NCBI GenBank assembly: GCA_032191485.1
Contig: JAVDOI010000002.1
Location: forward strand, 7,271,577 to 7,335,576
Length of the DNA stretch: 64,000 bases
DNA from: Leptoclinus maculatus
Taxonomy: Eukaryota; Chordata; Actinopteri; Perciformes; Stichaeidae
Direction of reading: 5' to 3'
The translations under genes and the position numbers were made by a program. The notes beneath the pieces are model-generated. The model ran no database searches and was not told the DNA's origin. It saw only the letters and a list, made by a program, of their open reading frames with translations. Of this stretch, positions 1 to 13,800 are shown piece after piece. Every line of letters begins with the position of its first letter. The first letter of the stretch is position 1.

Positions 1-510
1 TGCTGCAGAGCCTCCACTGATGGAAGAAGAAGACAGATTCATGCATTCAAAATCTTACTACAGTAAAAGTACAGAAGTATTGTCAACTAAATGTACTTAA
101 AGTATCAAAAGTAAAAGTACTTTTAATGCTGTAGCTGCTCCAGGTGGAGATGGTTTGACCTACTTTATATACAGTTAAGTCGTTTAATCCGGTGGTTCCC
201 AACATAAAGGGGTCTGGCCCCTCTAAAAGGTCACAAGACACATTTGAGGTCAGGTGATGATTAATGGAAAAGGAAAGAAGAAAAACTGGTAAAACTGCTG
301 AAAAACTCAAAGACATCTGAAACAAAACAAGATATTTTTTGTCAGGGGTATAATCTTTAACACTGTGTTGTTCAGAGATTATCACAGCTTTCATGTTATA
401 CTTGCACTGACAAACACTGTTTCTTTCTGTCAGAAAATCCTTTAAAGATGAAAAAGAGATATACTTCATTTTGAATACATGTGGAAACGTGTTTTTCTGG
501 AAATTTAAGC
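1..510. repeat. Diverged teleost interspersed repeat (5' edge cut)
   Basis: The first 130 bases repeat the AGTAAAAGTAC / AAATGTACTTAAAGTATCAAAAG wording typical of a very common teleost DNA-transposon-derived repeat. From about 190 a GGTTCCCAAC start followed by GGGGTC and GGCCCCTC resembles the end of a hAT-like non-autonomous element. The window starts inside the first element, so its left end is missing. The family is recognised from memory of its wording, not from a database match. Confidence 0.5.
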
Positions 511-2550
511 GCATAATAGCAGTAAAGGAAACAAGCTTCTGGACCTCATCATTGAGAGCTTTGAATTGATTTAATTCACAAATTGTCTTGGCTGTCTGAG
601 TCTCACAGTCGACTCAGCCGGATCATACGACTGATCTGTCTCTGGGCTCTTTGATCAGTGCCTTGGATCACATACTGCAGTGGACATGTGCTGCTCTCCT
701 CATTAACGTTGAACGTCCAGACAAAAGGTGAAATGACATCAAAGGTGCTTGGAAACCTCTAACATGAGAGAGATGTCAGACTAGATTTGGGGTATTCTCC
801 TTTGCATGGGAGTTTTTCTTGTTTCCTTTGTGTGATTGTAAAACCAGCTTTACACAACCTACCATTGCTGAGAAAATCACATCTTATCCAATAATTTAGT
901 AAAATGATGATCTTTGAACAAGAACCTTATTTAGACGGCTAAGTCTTAATAACGAGAGCATGTGACATGAATGTAAGGCGTCTGTTCACACCACAGTTTA
1001 TTCATGTGGAGAAAAAAAAGGCCCTGAGGCTGGTCTTTATTTAAACAATGAAGAGATCTGTAGTCTCAAAATGATTCATCCGTCTTCATCGCTGGAGTCT
1101 GAGTCTTGTCTCTGGTTTAACATTGATGTGGCAGCAGATTCCTCCGGCCTGGCTTTGCGTCAGCAGGGGGATTCCTCGAGATCCAGCAACTGGGTGCTGC
1201 ATTCTTGCCATCCCTACACTTTGCCATCGCAACGCTCACGAGACACAACAGCTCGACGGTCGCGGTCGCAGACAAGAGTCGCTTCCTGTCCCCCCAGCTG
1301 GAGTGAGGGGTGTGATAAACATGCTCGCATGAGCTCAGGGTCGTGGCCAGAGAGGCGAATGGCAGCAGAGAAGCACATAACCCCGTCCCACAGTGACGAT
1401 GGTGCGCTCTTCTATGGACTCAATAGACCAGGAAGAGAGACAAAGGAGTTATTCAGTGTCTGTTAACACAATAAGCCCTGTCTATAATAAATACTATGAA
1501 CGAAGATAAAGATGTGTATAGGCTTTGTGACCCAATGCATGAAAATCCAAGTCTGGTTTCAAAGATCATGAACCCAACACGTCTCACCAAAGTCAGAATC
1601 CCAGACAAACAGTTGGAATTGATCAGGGAGAAGTTAAAACCAGATGGTGCTAACCCTTGATTTTATTTGTGGGGTTTCAGGGTTTGGAATTAGAGGAGGG
1701 CCCGTCTAGGGCGGGCGTCCCATCAAAGCGGGGACACGCCCTCAGCGTGGCCACAGACGTTGGGCCGGAGGGCGGCTGTGGAGGGTGTTTAATGTTCCCA
1801 TTCAGCTGCAGACCACTGGAAGCTGGACACCCTCCAGCTCTTTATCCTTTCAAGATAAATTAATTTTACTTTTGGCACCTTCTGTTATCACCAGTTCAAC
1901 ATTGCAGGAGTGAACAGGAGCGCCTCACTTCTGTTTAAAGGCAGCAAAACAGATTCCTTCCTGTGGAAAAATTAGACTGTCGGAGTAAAGTAATGTTTGA
2001 TTCATTGGCAGCTTGTCTGATTTGTGATGTTATCGGCTGAAAAGCTGAGGGGTGTGATAAAGAGGGCAGTTTTAACAGAGAGGCATGGAGGGACGCGTGA
2101 ATAACTGGCCGTCGACCTGAGCTGTAAGTCATAGCCGTTGGGTCCTCGAGTGCCAATCCAGAGGAAACACACACATATGAGTGCACACTTAAGTCTAGGT
2201 GTCTCCGTGGGAGGTCTTGTAAGGGCAAAAAGCAAAATGAACTAAAATTATGGGAGCGAATGAGCTGCCGGATTCTCGTTTAAGTTCATAGGGGGGGTGC
2301 TCGAGGTGGCCTCTTGATTTACTGAGGCCAAAGAAGTATTTGTTTGTGTGAATGGGAACGAAACACAGGATAACAGTAGCAGGCTCGTAAATAATTCCGT
2401 GGAAAAGAAAGATGATGGTCCAAACCCTCCTCATCACTATTCCACCTCTCTGAGGCTTTGAAGGAAGTAGAAAATAAATAATAGAAAATAGATTTCTGAG
2501 CTGTGGATCAGCTTCAGTTCACGAAAGGAAATGCAGTTATTATTGTTTGT

Positions 2551-2760
2551 GGTCCCCAGAGGATGATTCCTATATTGTGCGGACCCCCGGACCTCCTACC
2601 AGCACCTGACCAACACTTTGGTCCAAGTCTCCAGGTACATCAAAACTGTATGGCTTGATTTTCAAGACATTTGCTGTACTTATTCTTTGTTCAGAGGGGA
2701 ATTCCCAGTGGTTTTGGTGACACAGCTCACATTTCCTCTAATGCCACCATGAAGTAGAAT
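2551..2760. repeat. Fragment of a 'GGTCCCCAGAGGATGA' teleost repeat
   Basis: GGTCCCCAGAGGATGATTCC, later TTTGGTGACACAGCTCAC and a CACCATGAAGT-like stretch, match the wording of a widespread teleost repeat that is also present at 31334-31770 and, in the other orientation, at 30490-30600. No coding capacity is seen. Confidence 0.5.
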
Positions 2761-2984
2761 TCACTACTGGAACACAATTGATTTCATTATTAAATGGGCT
2801 GTGAAATGTACTCAACCAATTAATTGTTGGTATGCTGTTCTTTCAGTCCAACTCTCTTGTATTGTACAATCTTATATTGCAGCCATTATTGATAACTTCT
2901 TTCTAATTTTGGTGAACCACCTTTAAGGAAGCCTTTGCACACCAGCGGCATGTAAAATAAACGACACGAAAATGACCCAGAGGA

Positions 2985-3127
2985 GCGTCTGGCAGGCTGT
3001 TTCCAGTATCTGTGCTAAGCTAAGCTAACCGGCTACTGGCTGTAGTGGACAGATGTGAGAGCGTCACAATCTTCTTATCTGCTGGATAACGGATAAGCGT
3101 ACTTCCCAAAGTGTCAAACAATTCTTT
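2985..3127 (+). repeat. Teleost interspersed repeat ('GCTAAGCTAAGCTAACCGGCT' family)
   Basis: The stretch carries GTGCTAAGCTAAGCTAACCG, then GGCTGTAG, GTGAGAGCGTC, AATCTTCTTATC and a CCCAAAGTGTCAAAC end. I know this order from a very abundant teleost non-coding repeat. A second, more diverged copy in the same orientation lies at about 56920-57085. Confidence 0.6.
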
Positions 3128-6100
3128 GATGCACAAAGACAAAGAGCATTACGTGGTGCACCTGTTCACAGTATGAATAAAAGAGTGGCCGTGAAGTGTG
3201 ACAGTTGCAGCAAAAAGAGAAGGTTTATCCCCTTTGTCAGACCTTTGACCCACACCTCCCCTCACCTCATTCCTCATGCGACTCACAAAGGGGCCACACG
3301 GTGACAGAGCAAGCTGCCCGCTGATTACAAACACAAAACACCAACGCACAACATACACAGGAACACTCAAACACAAATCACACGGACGCAAAAGCACACT
3401 CACAGACAAAACTAAAAATGAGCATTGATTAATACACAGAGGGGCATCTCATGCGAACCTATGTGACCTTTTAGCTCATGAGACCGACTGCACCTTGTGC
3501 GGTTTTTACCTCACGAAATCTTGACCGTTTCTGTATTTCTTTATGAGGCTTGTTTGGATTTTTTCACCTCATTTTTAAGTTGAGACCGTCCAATAAACCC
3601 ACAACCACAAAGCTCTCCCTGATGGCCTTGTGGTGGGACAGATCAAAGGCCGAGGCTAGCCTCTTTAAAGATCTTCTTGGCTCTGGTCTAAAGCAAACTC
3701 CTCCTCCCACACACGCATTTATTCTCAAGGAAAGACAAATCTTTTGATTTGAAGCCCTAAAACTCTTTAGCCAGTTGTGTGTTTTATTTGATCATGAATT
3801 TTATTTTGTTTCATATTAAATATTGTACTTATTTCTGAGCTCATGGCCAGTTGATGATAAAACTGGCACGGTGATGCAGATGGGATGTGCGTGTGCAGCT
3901 TGTTGCACTGTCACCACGGCTACGCAAACAAACACGGAGGACCGAAGCAGCACGCTTCAGCAGGTAATCATTAGCAAGCGAGCCGACCCTTGACCCCTGC
4001 CATGCCTCAGATGACATATGGTCGAGTCTACCTGCTGTTGCTGGAGTCACTGGGCTGTGTTACCCAGTGTGATGCAAATGCATTGAGCTGCCTGTTTGTA
4101 GACTGCGCATTAAGAGAAGGTGCAGGTTTTAAGCGCAAAACATTGTTTTTCCAAGTAGCAGAAGTACAGCTTACTTATAATCTATCAACATCTTGTTCCC
4201 CAGAGGTATCGTGTGTCTGTCTGCCTTCTCCAGTAGCCGTGTGGGTGAATACTTTCTTGCATGAAACAAACCCACTTTTAAAGGATAATCAGGAAATTCC
4301 CTTGGCAAGAGCCTGCCACAACAAATAGCGTGGAACTGAGAGTCAGGCATTCATCTTGTGTGTGCTTGTTTTTCTGTTGTCTTCATTCCCCTTTTTTCGA
4401 TTTGTCTTTGTTTCTTGACACGTTCTCTTCTCCCCCGGTGCATCTGTCTGCTCGACTAACACTACCCCGTTTCTTAACGCTTACCATTCCGCCTCCTCCT
4501 ACCTCCCATGCTCAGCTGCCAATTAAAATAAATTTTTTCCATTTCTCTCCTGAGTCAGACATTCCAAATGGATTTCTCTGCTTCCCCATTTCCTCCGTTT
4601 CATTCCCTCATCCTTCTCCATACCCACTGGCACGTCTTCTCCTGTTACCCTCCTTCACATTTGTGCCATCAGCAGCATATTCTTCCATCCCGTGCTAGTT
4701 TTGGTTTATCTGACCATCTCAGAAAGGAGTAAAAAGCCAACATCCCCCCCCCCCATCATCATCATCATCATTTTTATCTGGGATTACTGGAAAATCATGT
4801 TTATTACCATCAGACTGCAATTGCTATTTTTTTTTTTACAACTGTATTTTCCCATGTCATTAAGCACCAACTGAGACAACAAGTGATTTGTTTTGGCAAC
4901 CGACCCACACAGATAAGCTTTTGATGGCCACGGGTGCAGGACTGTGTTGGCCAGTAGTATTTCATCTGGTCCAAGAAAGTGGCAGCTTTTAAAATGTCCC
5001 CAAAGTTGTGTTTAATCCCGTCTGATATCATCTGAATAGTGCTGGTAGTGTGTAGGCACGGAGCACGTACAGTGAATTGAGCTGTGGAAGGCTTTCGCGT
5101 CGCCTGTTGTTGGATTAATGAGACAATGATGTGGCTGTGAGAGGGGGGGGGATGGAGACCGGAGACGGAGGCAACAGCTGAGAAAGCCCTTTCAGTTTCT
5201 AAAGTTGGTCTGTCTGTCTGTGGTTAAGCCTGGCTGCATCTGTTAATGCCCACACCCCAATGGCATTTAGGGTGGTGCAGTATCTAAATCTGCATGCAGC
5301 TATTTTGGCCAATCTAGACACGCTTTGATGAGCTACTCGGAGAGTTCTTGCATGTGGAGTCATCGAGACACAGAGCTCAACAACGTGCTGCCTCTATCCT
5401 CTACTTTGTTGAGACAAGGTGAAAAGATGACCTAACACTCTTTATGCTATGTGAACACACAGTGCTGCATGGCTGTAGTATAGCTTGCACAAGCCTTACT
5501 AATTCATCCGGCTGTGTTGAACATGTTAGTTCTGTTGTTTGGGGGGTTTTTTGCCTGAAGAAAATAAGCACTTTACCACAATCGCTCTGCCCTCACATGC
5601 ACGGTGTCTAGCACACCGTATGTGCTCAGCTATTGCGAATTCCTCCGGTCTGGGAGGTCACGTTGGCAGAAAGCGAGGCAGGATGTGGCAACACGTCTCC
5701 TCTGATGCCTCCACCTGAGAGCTGCAGCTTTCATCTTCTCTCTTCTGTTTCATCCTTCTCTTCCTGTACCGCTGCTCTGCAACAACCCACACAGTGGGAG
5801 AGTGAAGAAAACAAATCAGTTGCTATAACCAGGGGAAAAAAAAAAAAATCTGTTTAAAAGAAGAAAAAAAAGTCTATTTCATATTTGTGGTCAAAAGAAA
5901 GATGTGCCGTTCACACTCAATGTTTCCACTGCAATCAGCTGGTTTGCAGAAACAAGTGCTCTCATCGCCCAACTCTTGTCTTTTCCATGCATTTATCTTG
6001 AAACGTCATGTCCCTTTTTTCCCCCATCGGGGTTTTCTGGTCAGGAGAAATGAACCAAAACCAGCTGCTCAAATTTGATTAACACCCGGACTGGCCGACC

Positions 6101-9100
6101 TCGCTCCAAATTGCTGATTTTTTGCACCCGTGGTGTAAAGCGTGGCTGTTGTTTTTAGCTGATTTGTAACACAGCATGTGTGTTAGCCTGGAGGGAGACG
6201 TTTGACAAATGAGGCTCGAAGACAAACGAGATCGAGAGAAAAGCTAAATGGCTCAATTTGTCACGATCTGCTCTGAGGTTATGTAGTCTTTGTTTGTTTG
6301 TTTTTGTGTGTATTGTAAAATACTCATCCTTCTTTCATTTCATCCCACTTTGCTTCCTGCCCCTGTGTGTTTCCCACCTGTGTGACTGACCTGATGAGAC
6401 TCACCTGTTGCTCATCAGACCCTGCTGCCACCTGTCCCTCGTTATCACCCTCCTTCCCTCAGGTATTTAGTCTTTGGTCAGTTTGCATTGTTGTTTCTTG
6501 GCTACCTTCTTGTCATCTAGCTTCTTAAATTTACCCACAGTTGAGTTACTCAAGATGAAGTTAGGATTGAAAAAAAGACTAACACCACCTGTTTGATCTT
6601 ATCTTTATTCAAACACTATAAATAACCATCGACTAAACATCATGGGGGGGCTGTTCTATCAGAAGCTCTGACTCTAAAGCCAACTTAAGATGAAAAAATA
6701 CTGTGATAGCTGAAATCCAAATGGAGGATTCCCAACAAGGCCACACACCGCTTCCCCTCCCGGCCTGTTTGCCAAGTGTTGTCTTTAGATTACAAACAAG
6801 GCAACGAGATCTCCAGCCTATTCTGATGTCTTATTTTTATCCCTCCTTCAGTGTTTTTTTTCCTCTATTGCCAAAAGGATTAGGAACTTATCTTTAAATA
6901 CCGCTCGAGTGTCAGCCCTGCACGTCATCCTGCTCTCCCGAAGTGAATGACTTCCAGCCCCAGCGTTTGGGAGCCCACTGATCCGCCTCCGTCAGGCCAC
7001 AGAGGAGATGTTTGTCCTTTTTTTTGTCTCAACCACAGCAGTTGATGTGGCAGAAACGCCAGCAGCAGTATAGAGGCGAGAGAAAGGGTTAAGACGTGGG
7101 TGGTGTGTTAAGCATTCAAATCGACCGGAGCTATTGGGCTGTTTAGTTTTATGAGGTGCCAGACCTTTGGCGCTCCATTCAGACTGCTTTACACTGAGGT
7201 CACCGCAAACAGATTAAAGATCGCACCAGTGTGTGACCTATAGGCTCGCCATCGTTACGCCACTGCGCGAATGATTTATGGCGTTAAAAAGCGTGACATC
7301 ATGTATTACATCGGCTGACTGTTGGCCTTCCCTAACCCTGTAAGTGGTAACATGCACGCTATCTGCGCAAGCAAATTAGGGTCTGCCGGTGCATCAGTTG
7401 CTTGTTAATTACAAATTGCCCAACAGAAGAAGGCAGGGAACACTTATCGACTGAGGTGAGATTACCAAGTAGCCCTCTTGAGTCTGAACCCGTTCATTAC
7501 ATGGAATCCTCTTTCTGCGTAAACAATCGTTTACAGCTAAGAACCGTAAACAGAGAATTTAGACAGTTTGCAATCACGCTCTGTAAGGGTTCAGCATTTT
7601 GCAATGCAGCAGATGTATAGTCTTGTTAACAAGGCAAATTTCCTAAGAAAGGTCGATGGCTTTTTTTTTTTCATTCTCACGAAATGTTGCTCTGTCTGCT
7701 GTACGCTACCGTCAGCAGGTGATCTCATAACGAGGGAAACCTGGGAGAGGAGGCAACCAAAGGGACTGAAGAACATTTCACCAGTGAGAGCTGTGTCACC
7801 TCAAAACATCGCCTAACTAACAGGGACACACACACGGCTCATCTGTCAGACGTTCGCTGGTGCCGGATGATGGCATGCCTCCTCAATCATACCTCCTCCA
7901 GGCTCTAAGTGAAGGGTGGAAACAGGTCATTGTGTTCCTTCACGCAGAAAGGAACAGTCTGGGATGTTATCAGAGTATGAGATCTTAACATAACTGCACG
8001 GGCCTCCAAGCGGACTCATAAAGGACCGGCAGCTCATTTAACAGCACAGTGTCACAAAGTCAAGGGGAAAAGAACACTTACATAATGAGAGCCCCACCCC
8101 CTTTCTCTCTCTTTACACCCCCAATGGCGACAAGAACGAGAGGAAAGAAAGGGCATCTTTGAAAATGTGGACAAAAGACTGTCTGTCTCTCCCACACGTT
8201 TACCTAAGGGAGTCGTAAGAGAGCTTAATAGCGTACAGTTACCCTGGTCTCGTCTTTATCACCGAGAGCTTATGAACGTCTCTGCACTTCACAATCATAA
8301 ATACAAATTCAGCCAAACATTTTCACACACCCCTGTGCCCTAGTTAAAGCCATCGAAGTCCCCCTTTCGCATCAATCAGATCCGTACCTTGGACCGGACA
8401 CGGGGAGAGCTGCGTCCTCTGGCCGAGTCATGACAAGACCTATTTGTTCCAGTGGCTCGGAGTGTTTGCGTTCCCCAGGTCACGGCTGAACTTCTCATAT
8501 TTATGTTAGCCTAACTGCCGGCTGGCAGGCTAATTCGCTGGTATGTGTTTTCATTAGGTCTCTGGAGCCGGGTAGAGCTCCCTCGCTAACATGGCTCGTC
8601 TGAACTCTGACCCCGTGCTTTTAATGGGAAGGCTGGCAGAGAAAGAGGGGTCAAGGCCTCGAAGTGGGCTCGCTTAGACTTAAGGTAACAATTTGAGGAG
8701 GCGAAACAGGTTATGTAACCTTGTCGCTGGACGCTAATGACCCCGTAGGGCCTGAGGAATGCCCCCTCTCAATAGGTCTCTTTTACATCAGTTGCTGTTC
8801 GTGGCAACAAAATTAGCTTTGGTATGGTAAGATTGGACAAATCCTGCTCTGTGTGCTAGATAACAGCTATGTAGGGCATGTGACAAACTACTAGCAATGT
8901 GATCAGCATGAGCCAGAAAAGCAGTACAGAGGGACCTGACATCCCTTCTTGTTCTTCACTCCTTCCCTTCCCTCGAGGCAGCACAAGCACTCATGTCCTC
9001 GTTTAGAAACATGAAGAATACAGGCTGGTATGTGTCTCACCCTTCTTCAGGGAAATGATGCGGCCATGTGACACGGTGCTGAAACATTAAGTCAACCCTC

Positions 9101-9400
9101 TGTAAAGCTTTGAAAACAACCGATCTTCAGGTTTCAGGCAGTTGGTCAGGCAAACCAAGCAATTGGAAGTAATCTCATTGTGTTTAATGTAAATCATAAT
9201 CAGCAATGAAAACAGTTGAGAGTTGTAGCTCTAGATGGCAATGACTGATGTCCAGCGTGAGTCTTTGCCTACTGCCACGGGGTACAACAATGCTTTTAAA
9301 GGAGGCAAAGGTCTCACGCTGTCTCATATGGTCTCCTTTACGCCAGTTGCAAACTGAGGCAGAAACCCACAGCTTCCACCAGCAGTTCCTTTACCATCTC

Positions 9401-9406
<6 letters not shown>

Positions 9407-9460
<54 letters not shown>
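9407..9460. repeat. (TG)n microsatellite
   Basis: About 54 bases of almost pure TG dinucleotide repeat. It produces the artificial CVCVCV reading frame seen across it. Confidence 0.95.
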
Positions 9461-9461
<1 letters not shown>

Positions 9462-10474
9462 CGCTCTGTTTGCTCAGGGTCAGCCCGGGCCTCCTCTTTC
9501 TAACAGCTTCACAGTTTCACAGTTACAGCATCAGCAAGCCTCTGGAGCTTAGGTGACACATTTCTCATGGAGTCCAGGTCACCACCAACTCCGCGGGCCA
9601 TAAATACCAATCCCTATCCCTCACTGGTTTGTCTTTATGTTCTCTGCCCTGGCTCTGGAGTGACTTGTGATGGGGAGTTTTCTATTTCGGATTTGAATAA
9701 AATATGAAATGTAATAAAACAATAAGAAAAAAACCCTGAGTCACCTGTACATGGTAATTCCCGTAATCTCCCTTCCAAACCGTCCATGTGCCACGCATGC
9801 TGATGAGCTAGCTGTCTAATGAGATGTTTTGAATTCTTCTCCTCGGGTTCAATGGGCTGATAAACAATTCTCCTACAAGGTTTGGCAGAAAGCTCTCATA
9901 CCCCAAGGGCAGCTTCCCATTCCTTCACACTGAGCGGGACTGAGTGTGAGAAAAATCCTCACCTGAAGCTCAGCCAAGCCCAGATACAGGTGGCACGAAA
10001 ACACATGACAACGATGACAAACACGCCTGAAATGTGTGTGCTGATGTGTTTGTTTCTTTTAGGAGTACGTTTGGGCGGTCAGTGGGTACAACATGGGATT
10101 AGGTGTAAAGACAGAAAAGGGATTAATCAAGTACAGTCAATGAGTTAAGTTGCCATAAGTCTTATTAATAAGACCTTGCAATAAAGTTTGAACTATTTGC
10201 CTGCGTTATTAAGTTAAATAACTTTATGGCTCACAAATCTAAAGTGACACATCATAACTATTATACTGCTGTAAATTATAAGGGGGTAAAGTAGTTTGAC
10301 CTCCTTCACATTCTTATGATTAATATGTGTGTGTGTCATGTTTAATAAGTACCATCGTTGTATTACTTCAGGTAAACATGAGAACTATTCAACTGAAACT
10401 AATGATTTAACATCAACAAAGTATTTGTTTATGTTTGTGTACCTGCACCGATTCGCTCCTGTCAATTGAACGCA

Positions 10475-10838
10475 CCACTTGCCAGCTGACTTGCACCGCC
10501 TCTTGAGCGCGTTCATTGGCTTTCCACTGCGGAGCGTCGGGGAGGGGGGGGGGGGGGGGGCGGCCCGACGAGGAGTTTATTGTCAGGAATGTGTAGTAGC
10601 ACTCAAACTAATTTACCGCACCGACTGTGCCGCACTCCCCGCAGAGCATCATCCTCTTGTTTTTCGGTGGAACGCACGTATACTGGATTATCTCCCGGTG
10701 GTTTGACACCGCTGCTGTCGGCTCTATAAGCGACGTTTTTTTGTATCATGCAACTGTTTGCTTGAGAAAACCGTCTTTGTTGTGTGTTATATTTGGTTGG
10801 AGAAAAAAAAAGAACGTTTCAATTCAAGCGCGACTTCA
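10475..10838 (+). promoter_or_regulatory. Likely promoter and 5' UTR of the STK17A-like gene
   Basis: The 360 bases before the start codon are richer in CpG than their surroundings (GCGTCGGGG, CGGCCCGACGAGG, CCCGCAGAGC) and contain a 17-base G run at 10544-10560. A CTCTATAAG sequence near 10720 could act as a TATA-like element, but its spacing to any start site is unknown. The 5' UTR is open at least back to an in-frame non-ATG codon at 10758. The exact transcription start cannot be read from sequence. Confidence 0.4.
10544..10560 (+). repeat. Poly-G tract (17 bases)
   Basis: An uninterrupted G run just upstream of the kinase start codon, in the probable 5' UTR or promoter. It can form G-quadruplexes and is prone to sequencing and length error. 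Confidence 0.9.
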
Positions 10839-13800
10839 ATGCCAGACTCAGCGAAGATGAGCAAGAACGGAATGGTGACAAAGATCCACACGAGGATAAG
10901 AGCGGACCCGTTCACGGCCAATTACGAGCTGGTGGGCAGAGAACTGGGCAGGTGAGCGTGTTTGTTGTTCCCAGCGGTCATTGACCAAACGCTGATCCGC
11001 GTGCTGACTTTGCTCGTGCTGCTGCGCCTGCTGGACATTTACTACACTATCTTGATGCGCTTATGTAAAGCTGGTAATCATATTAGATTTGCTCTAGGGT
11101 TAATGGGAAGCGTGCTAATTGGACATTTCCAATCCCGCATTCCATCCCGGGTAAAAGCGCAGAAGGTGACGCGCTTTGGCACGCGTAATGCGTCCTGTGT
11201 GGACTTTTTTGTAAAGATTTTGGACTTTGTGATGGTTTAAATTTAAATAAAAAGGGGGGCAGAATGAGATAAGTGTAGATGCCGGAGCCCAAAAGAGTCC
11301 TGTTAAATGAGGAGGGATTTGAACACACTGTTCGGACATGTCTGACATCCAAAAGGTGAAACTCCTCTCCTGCGCTATTGTTTCTGTCGATGCTCACTTG
11401 TGTAGTGTAGAGGTTTCTACTGTAAGTGGTGGTGAAAATGTAAACTTCCTCAAATGCCATGAGCTGAACTTCAGAATCAGTTTGGAGTCATATCACAGTA
11501 GCGGTCACAAGGGGCAAGACGTACAGTAAGTACACCAAGGTCCGTGAAGGAACGGTATCTGAAAACACACAAGACCCGTTGTATGTCTTTCTAGTGTAAA
11601 TCAGAACCTGTGTGTGTGGTATAGACCTGCTCTCCTGTCTCATACCTGCTTTCCCCAACATGAAATATACCATTTTCCTCCTGTCTCTCTTCAGCCAAAT
11701 GCATGTTGTGAGTCACCCACTGATGTGTGGATCCCAGTAACAGAAGTGCACATTCCAGCCGTGTTTAAGCGGGGATTCCCCAATGTGCCAGACACTAAAT
11801 GACTTTCCTCAAAAAGCTTTCTGAATTCTTGGGTTTGTGCCAATTCTGCATCTGTCTTTATAACTCCAATTTTCACTGTAAGTTTGCTGAGTTTGTGAGC
11901 GGTGGGACAGCCTAAATAAAGAGTCGGTTGGTAGTAGCCAGTTTTCCTTGTCAGACACCCTGGGACATCCTGGGACAGCAGCCAGGACCTATGGGGGGGG
12001 GGGGGGGGGGTTTGGCTTGAGGCTGCAGCCTCTAAACGCCCCCTCTTCCTCCTCTCACCCCTTCATCCTCTTCATGAGTCCGACCCAACAACATCCTGGG
12101 ATCAGGTCTCATAATCGCATTAAGTGCAGGAATGTATGCCGGCAGATCAGTCTGTACATTAGGAGGGGTGTTGACCATATTACAGCAGCTTTTAGGTGAC
12201 AGAGTTGAATTCTTCCTTTAACAATAGGACTCATTGGTCTGCATTTCTTAAACCTTTTCATCACTAAGCTTCGCATTGTGACTTGTGGTCCCCTGCAGAA
12301 CTGTGCGCAAAATACGCTGTGGCCATCAGTAAAGCAGAAAGAGGAAGTAATGCTTTGTGTCAGTCCGTCTGTGAAACAGGAAAACGAGAGCTGTGAGGGC
12401 TGTCATTTCTCATCGCGCTTCAGACATGAGTCAGTGGCCCGCTGAGGGAGGCAAAACGCAGACTCCACAGGAAACCAACTTCTCAATCGAATTATCACCA
12501 TCTCCAGTGGTGGCGAGGAGTTAGCTTAATGTGTCGCAGTAAAGTTGATGATTGATGACAGACAGAATTTACAGAGCTGCAAATGAGCTGATCTCCTGTG
12601 GAGTCGGACCGGATGTTTGAGAAAGAGGTTTTCTACTGTAACACAGCTAACTGTGGGATTTAATGCAAAAAAAAAAAAAAAAAGAATCTCAATGTGTAGA
12701 ATACAACATTAAAGCACTGTGATGTGATGTATAACCGGGAGAGTCCGTGCATCTGCCCTAGTGACATGGCAGAGTGTGAACGCAGCCGGCTGGGAGATGG
12801 CCGCGTTCCGTAACCTCTGACCTGTCGTCGGCCTTTATAAAAGGCCTCCTGTTGCTCCTTTTCACTCCATATGTAGTTCCCAGCCCACAGAGAGCTGCTC
12901 TGAACTTGGCTAATTAAGGATGAAAAGCCTCTGACGAGGTTTGCCTTTTCACTTTGAACAATGAGGCGTCACCATTCTGCGAGACTGTGGTGGTGGGGGG
13001 GGGGGGGGGGGGGAAGAGAAGGAACAGGCCTTGCAGCAGCTCGGGGGGGCCGTAGCCAAAACAGAACCAGGCTCTGGCCAGAACAGTTGCTGTTTTTGGT
13101 CGGCGGCAGCAGCACAGTGGGCTTGGAGTAACGCTGTGTGGGAAAAAGTGACCGGCACCATGCTGACCGGGCCACTTCATTTAGATTCAGTTCACAGTCA
13201 TCTTTTCCTCAGCCCCCGGCAGCGTATTTGTATCGTGCAGCCCCGTTGAAACATTGAGATGTCAGTTGGACACATAGACGCTGAGGTTACACGGTGTTCA
13301 TTTTAGCCTGCTGCCGAGGCTCCAACCCGACTGTAGCAGCGGTGACCCCCTGCCTGGCCTGCCCAGCAGCGGTCTGGTGGGTGGTCCCGGTCTCGGGGCT
13401 GCTTGTATCAGCCGACTGGTCGGCTTTTGTGCGATTGTCAAAGGAGAAGCAGGCTCTGGCCGAGGGTCCGGGCAGGAGGTGTCAACACGGTCCCATTTGT
13501 CCCTGCTGCTGTCAGCTGTGAAAGAAAGGGAAGTGGACAAGGCCTCATTATCGGCCTGGGAGGGGACGGCTGCCGATTGTGGTCGGCTTGACACGGCGAG
13601 GCAATTCTGCACACATCGGACATCCTGCCCACACCCACGGCTGACCCCTTTACACCTCGGATGAATCCATCAATGTATATGCAGAAAAGAAAAGAAAAAG
13701 ATTGGTAGTGATGACGTTAAAGTGGATCCAGCAACCGAGCTGTTTTATCTCTTTGCTTTTGCATGACCTTAGCCTTATCATGTCCCGGCCTGCTAGTCGG

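Larger units (their letters stand above)
1..10470. other. Intergenic region upstream of the kinase gene
   Basis: I see no convincing exon on either strand. The open frames here are short, lack splice-compatible neighbours and resemble no family I know. The stretch holds diverged interspersed repeats (listed separately at 1-510, 2551-2760 and 2985-3127), a TG microsatellite near 9.4 kb and short homopolymers. The 6.9-8.8 kb part is less repetitive and could hold conserved regulatory sequence, but this cannot be judged without alignment. Confidence 0.6.

Noticed and set aside
1071..1466. 131-codon plus-strand open frame
   Set aside because: Low-complexity Ser/Arg composition, no homology recognised and no splice partners.
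13031..13664. Overlapping open frames on both strands in kinase intron 1
   Set aside because: GC-rich sequence gives chance open frames in several phases; no conserved motif or matching splice phase was seen.
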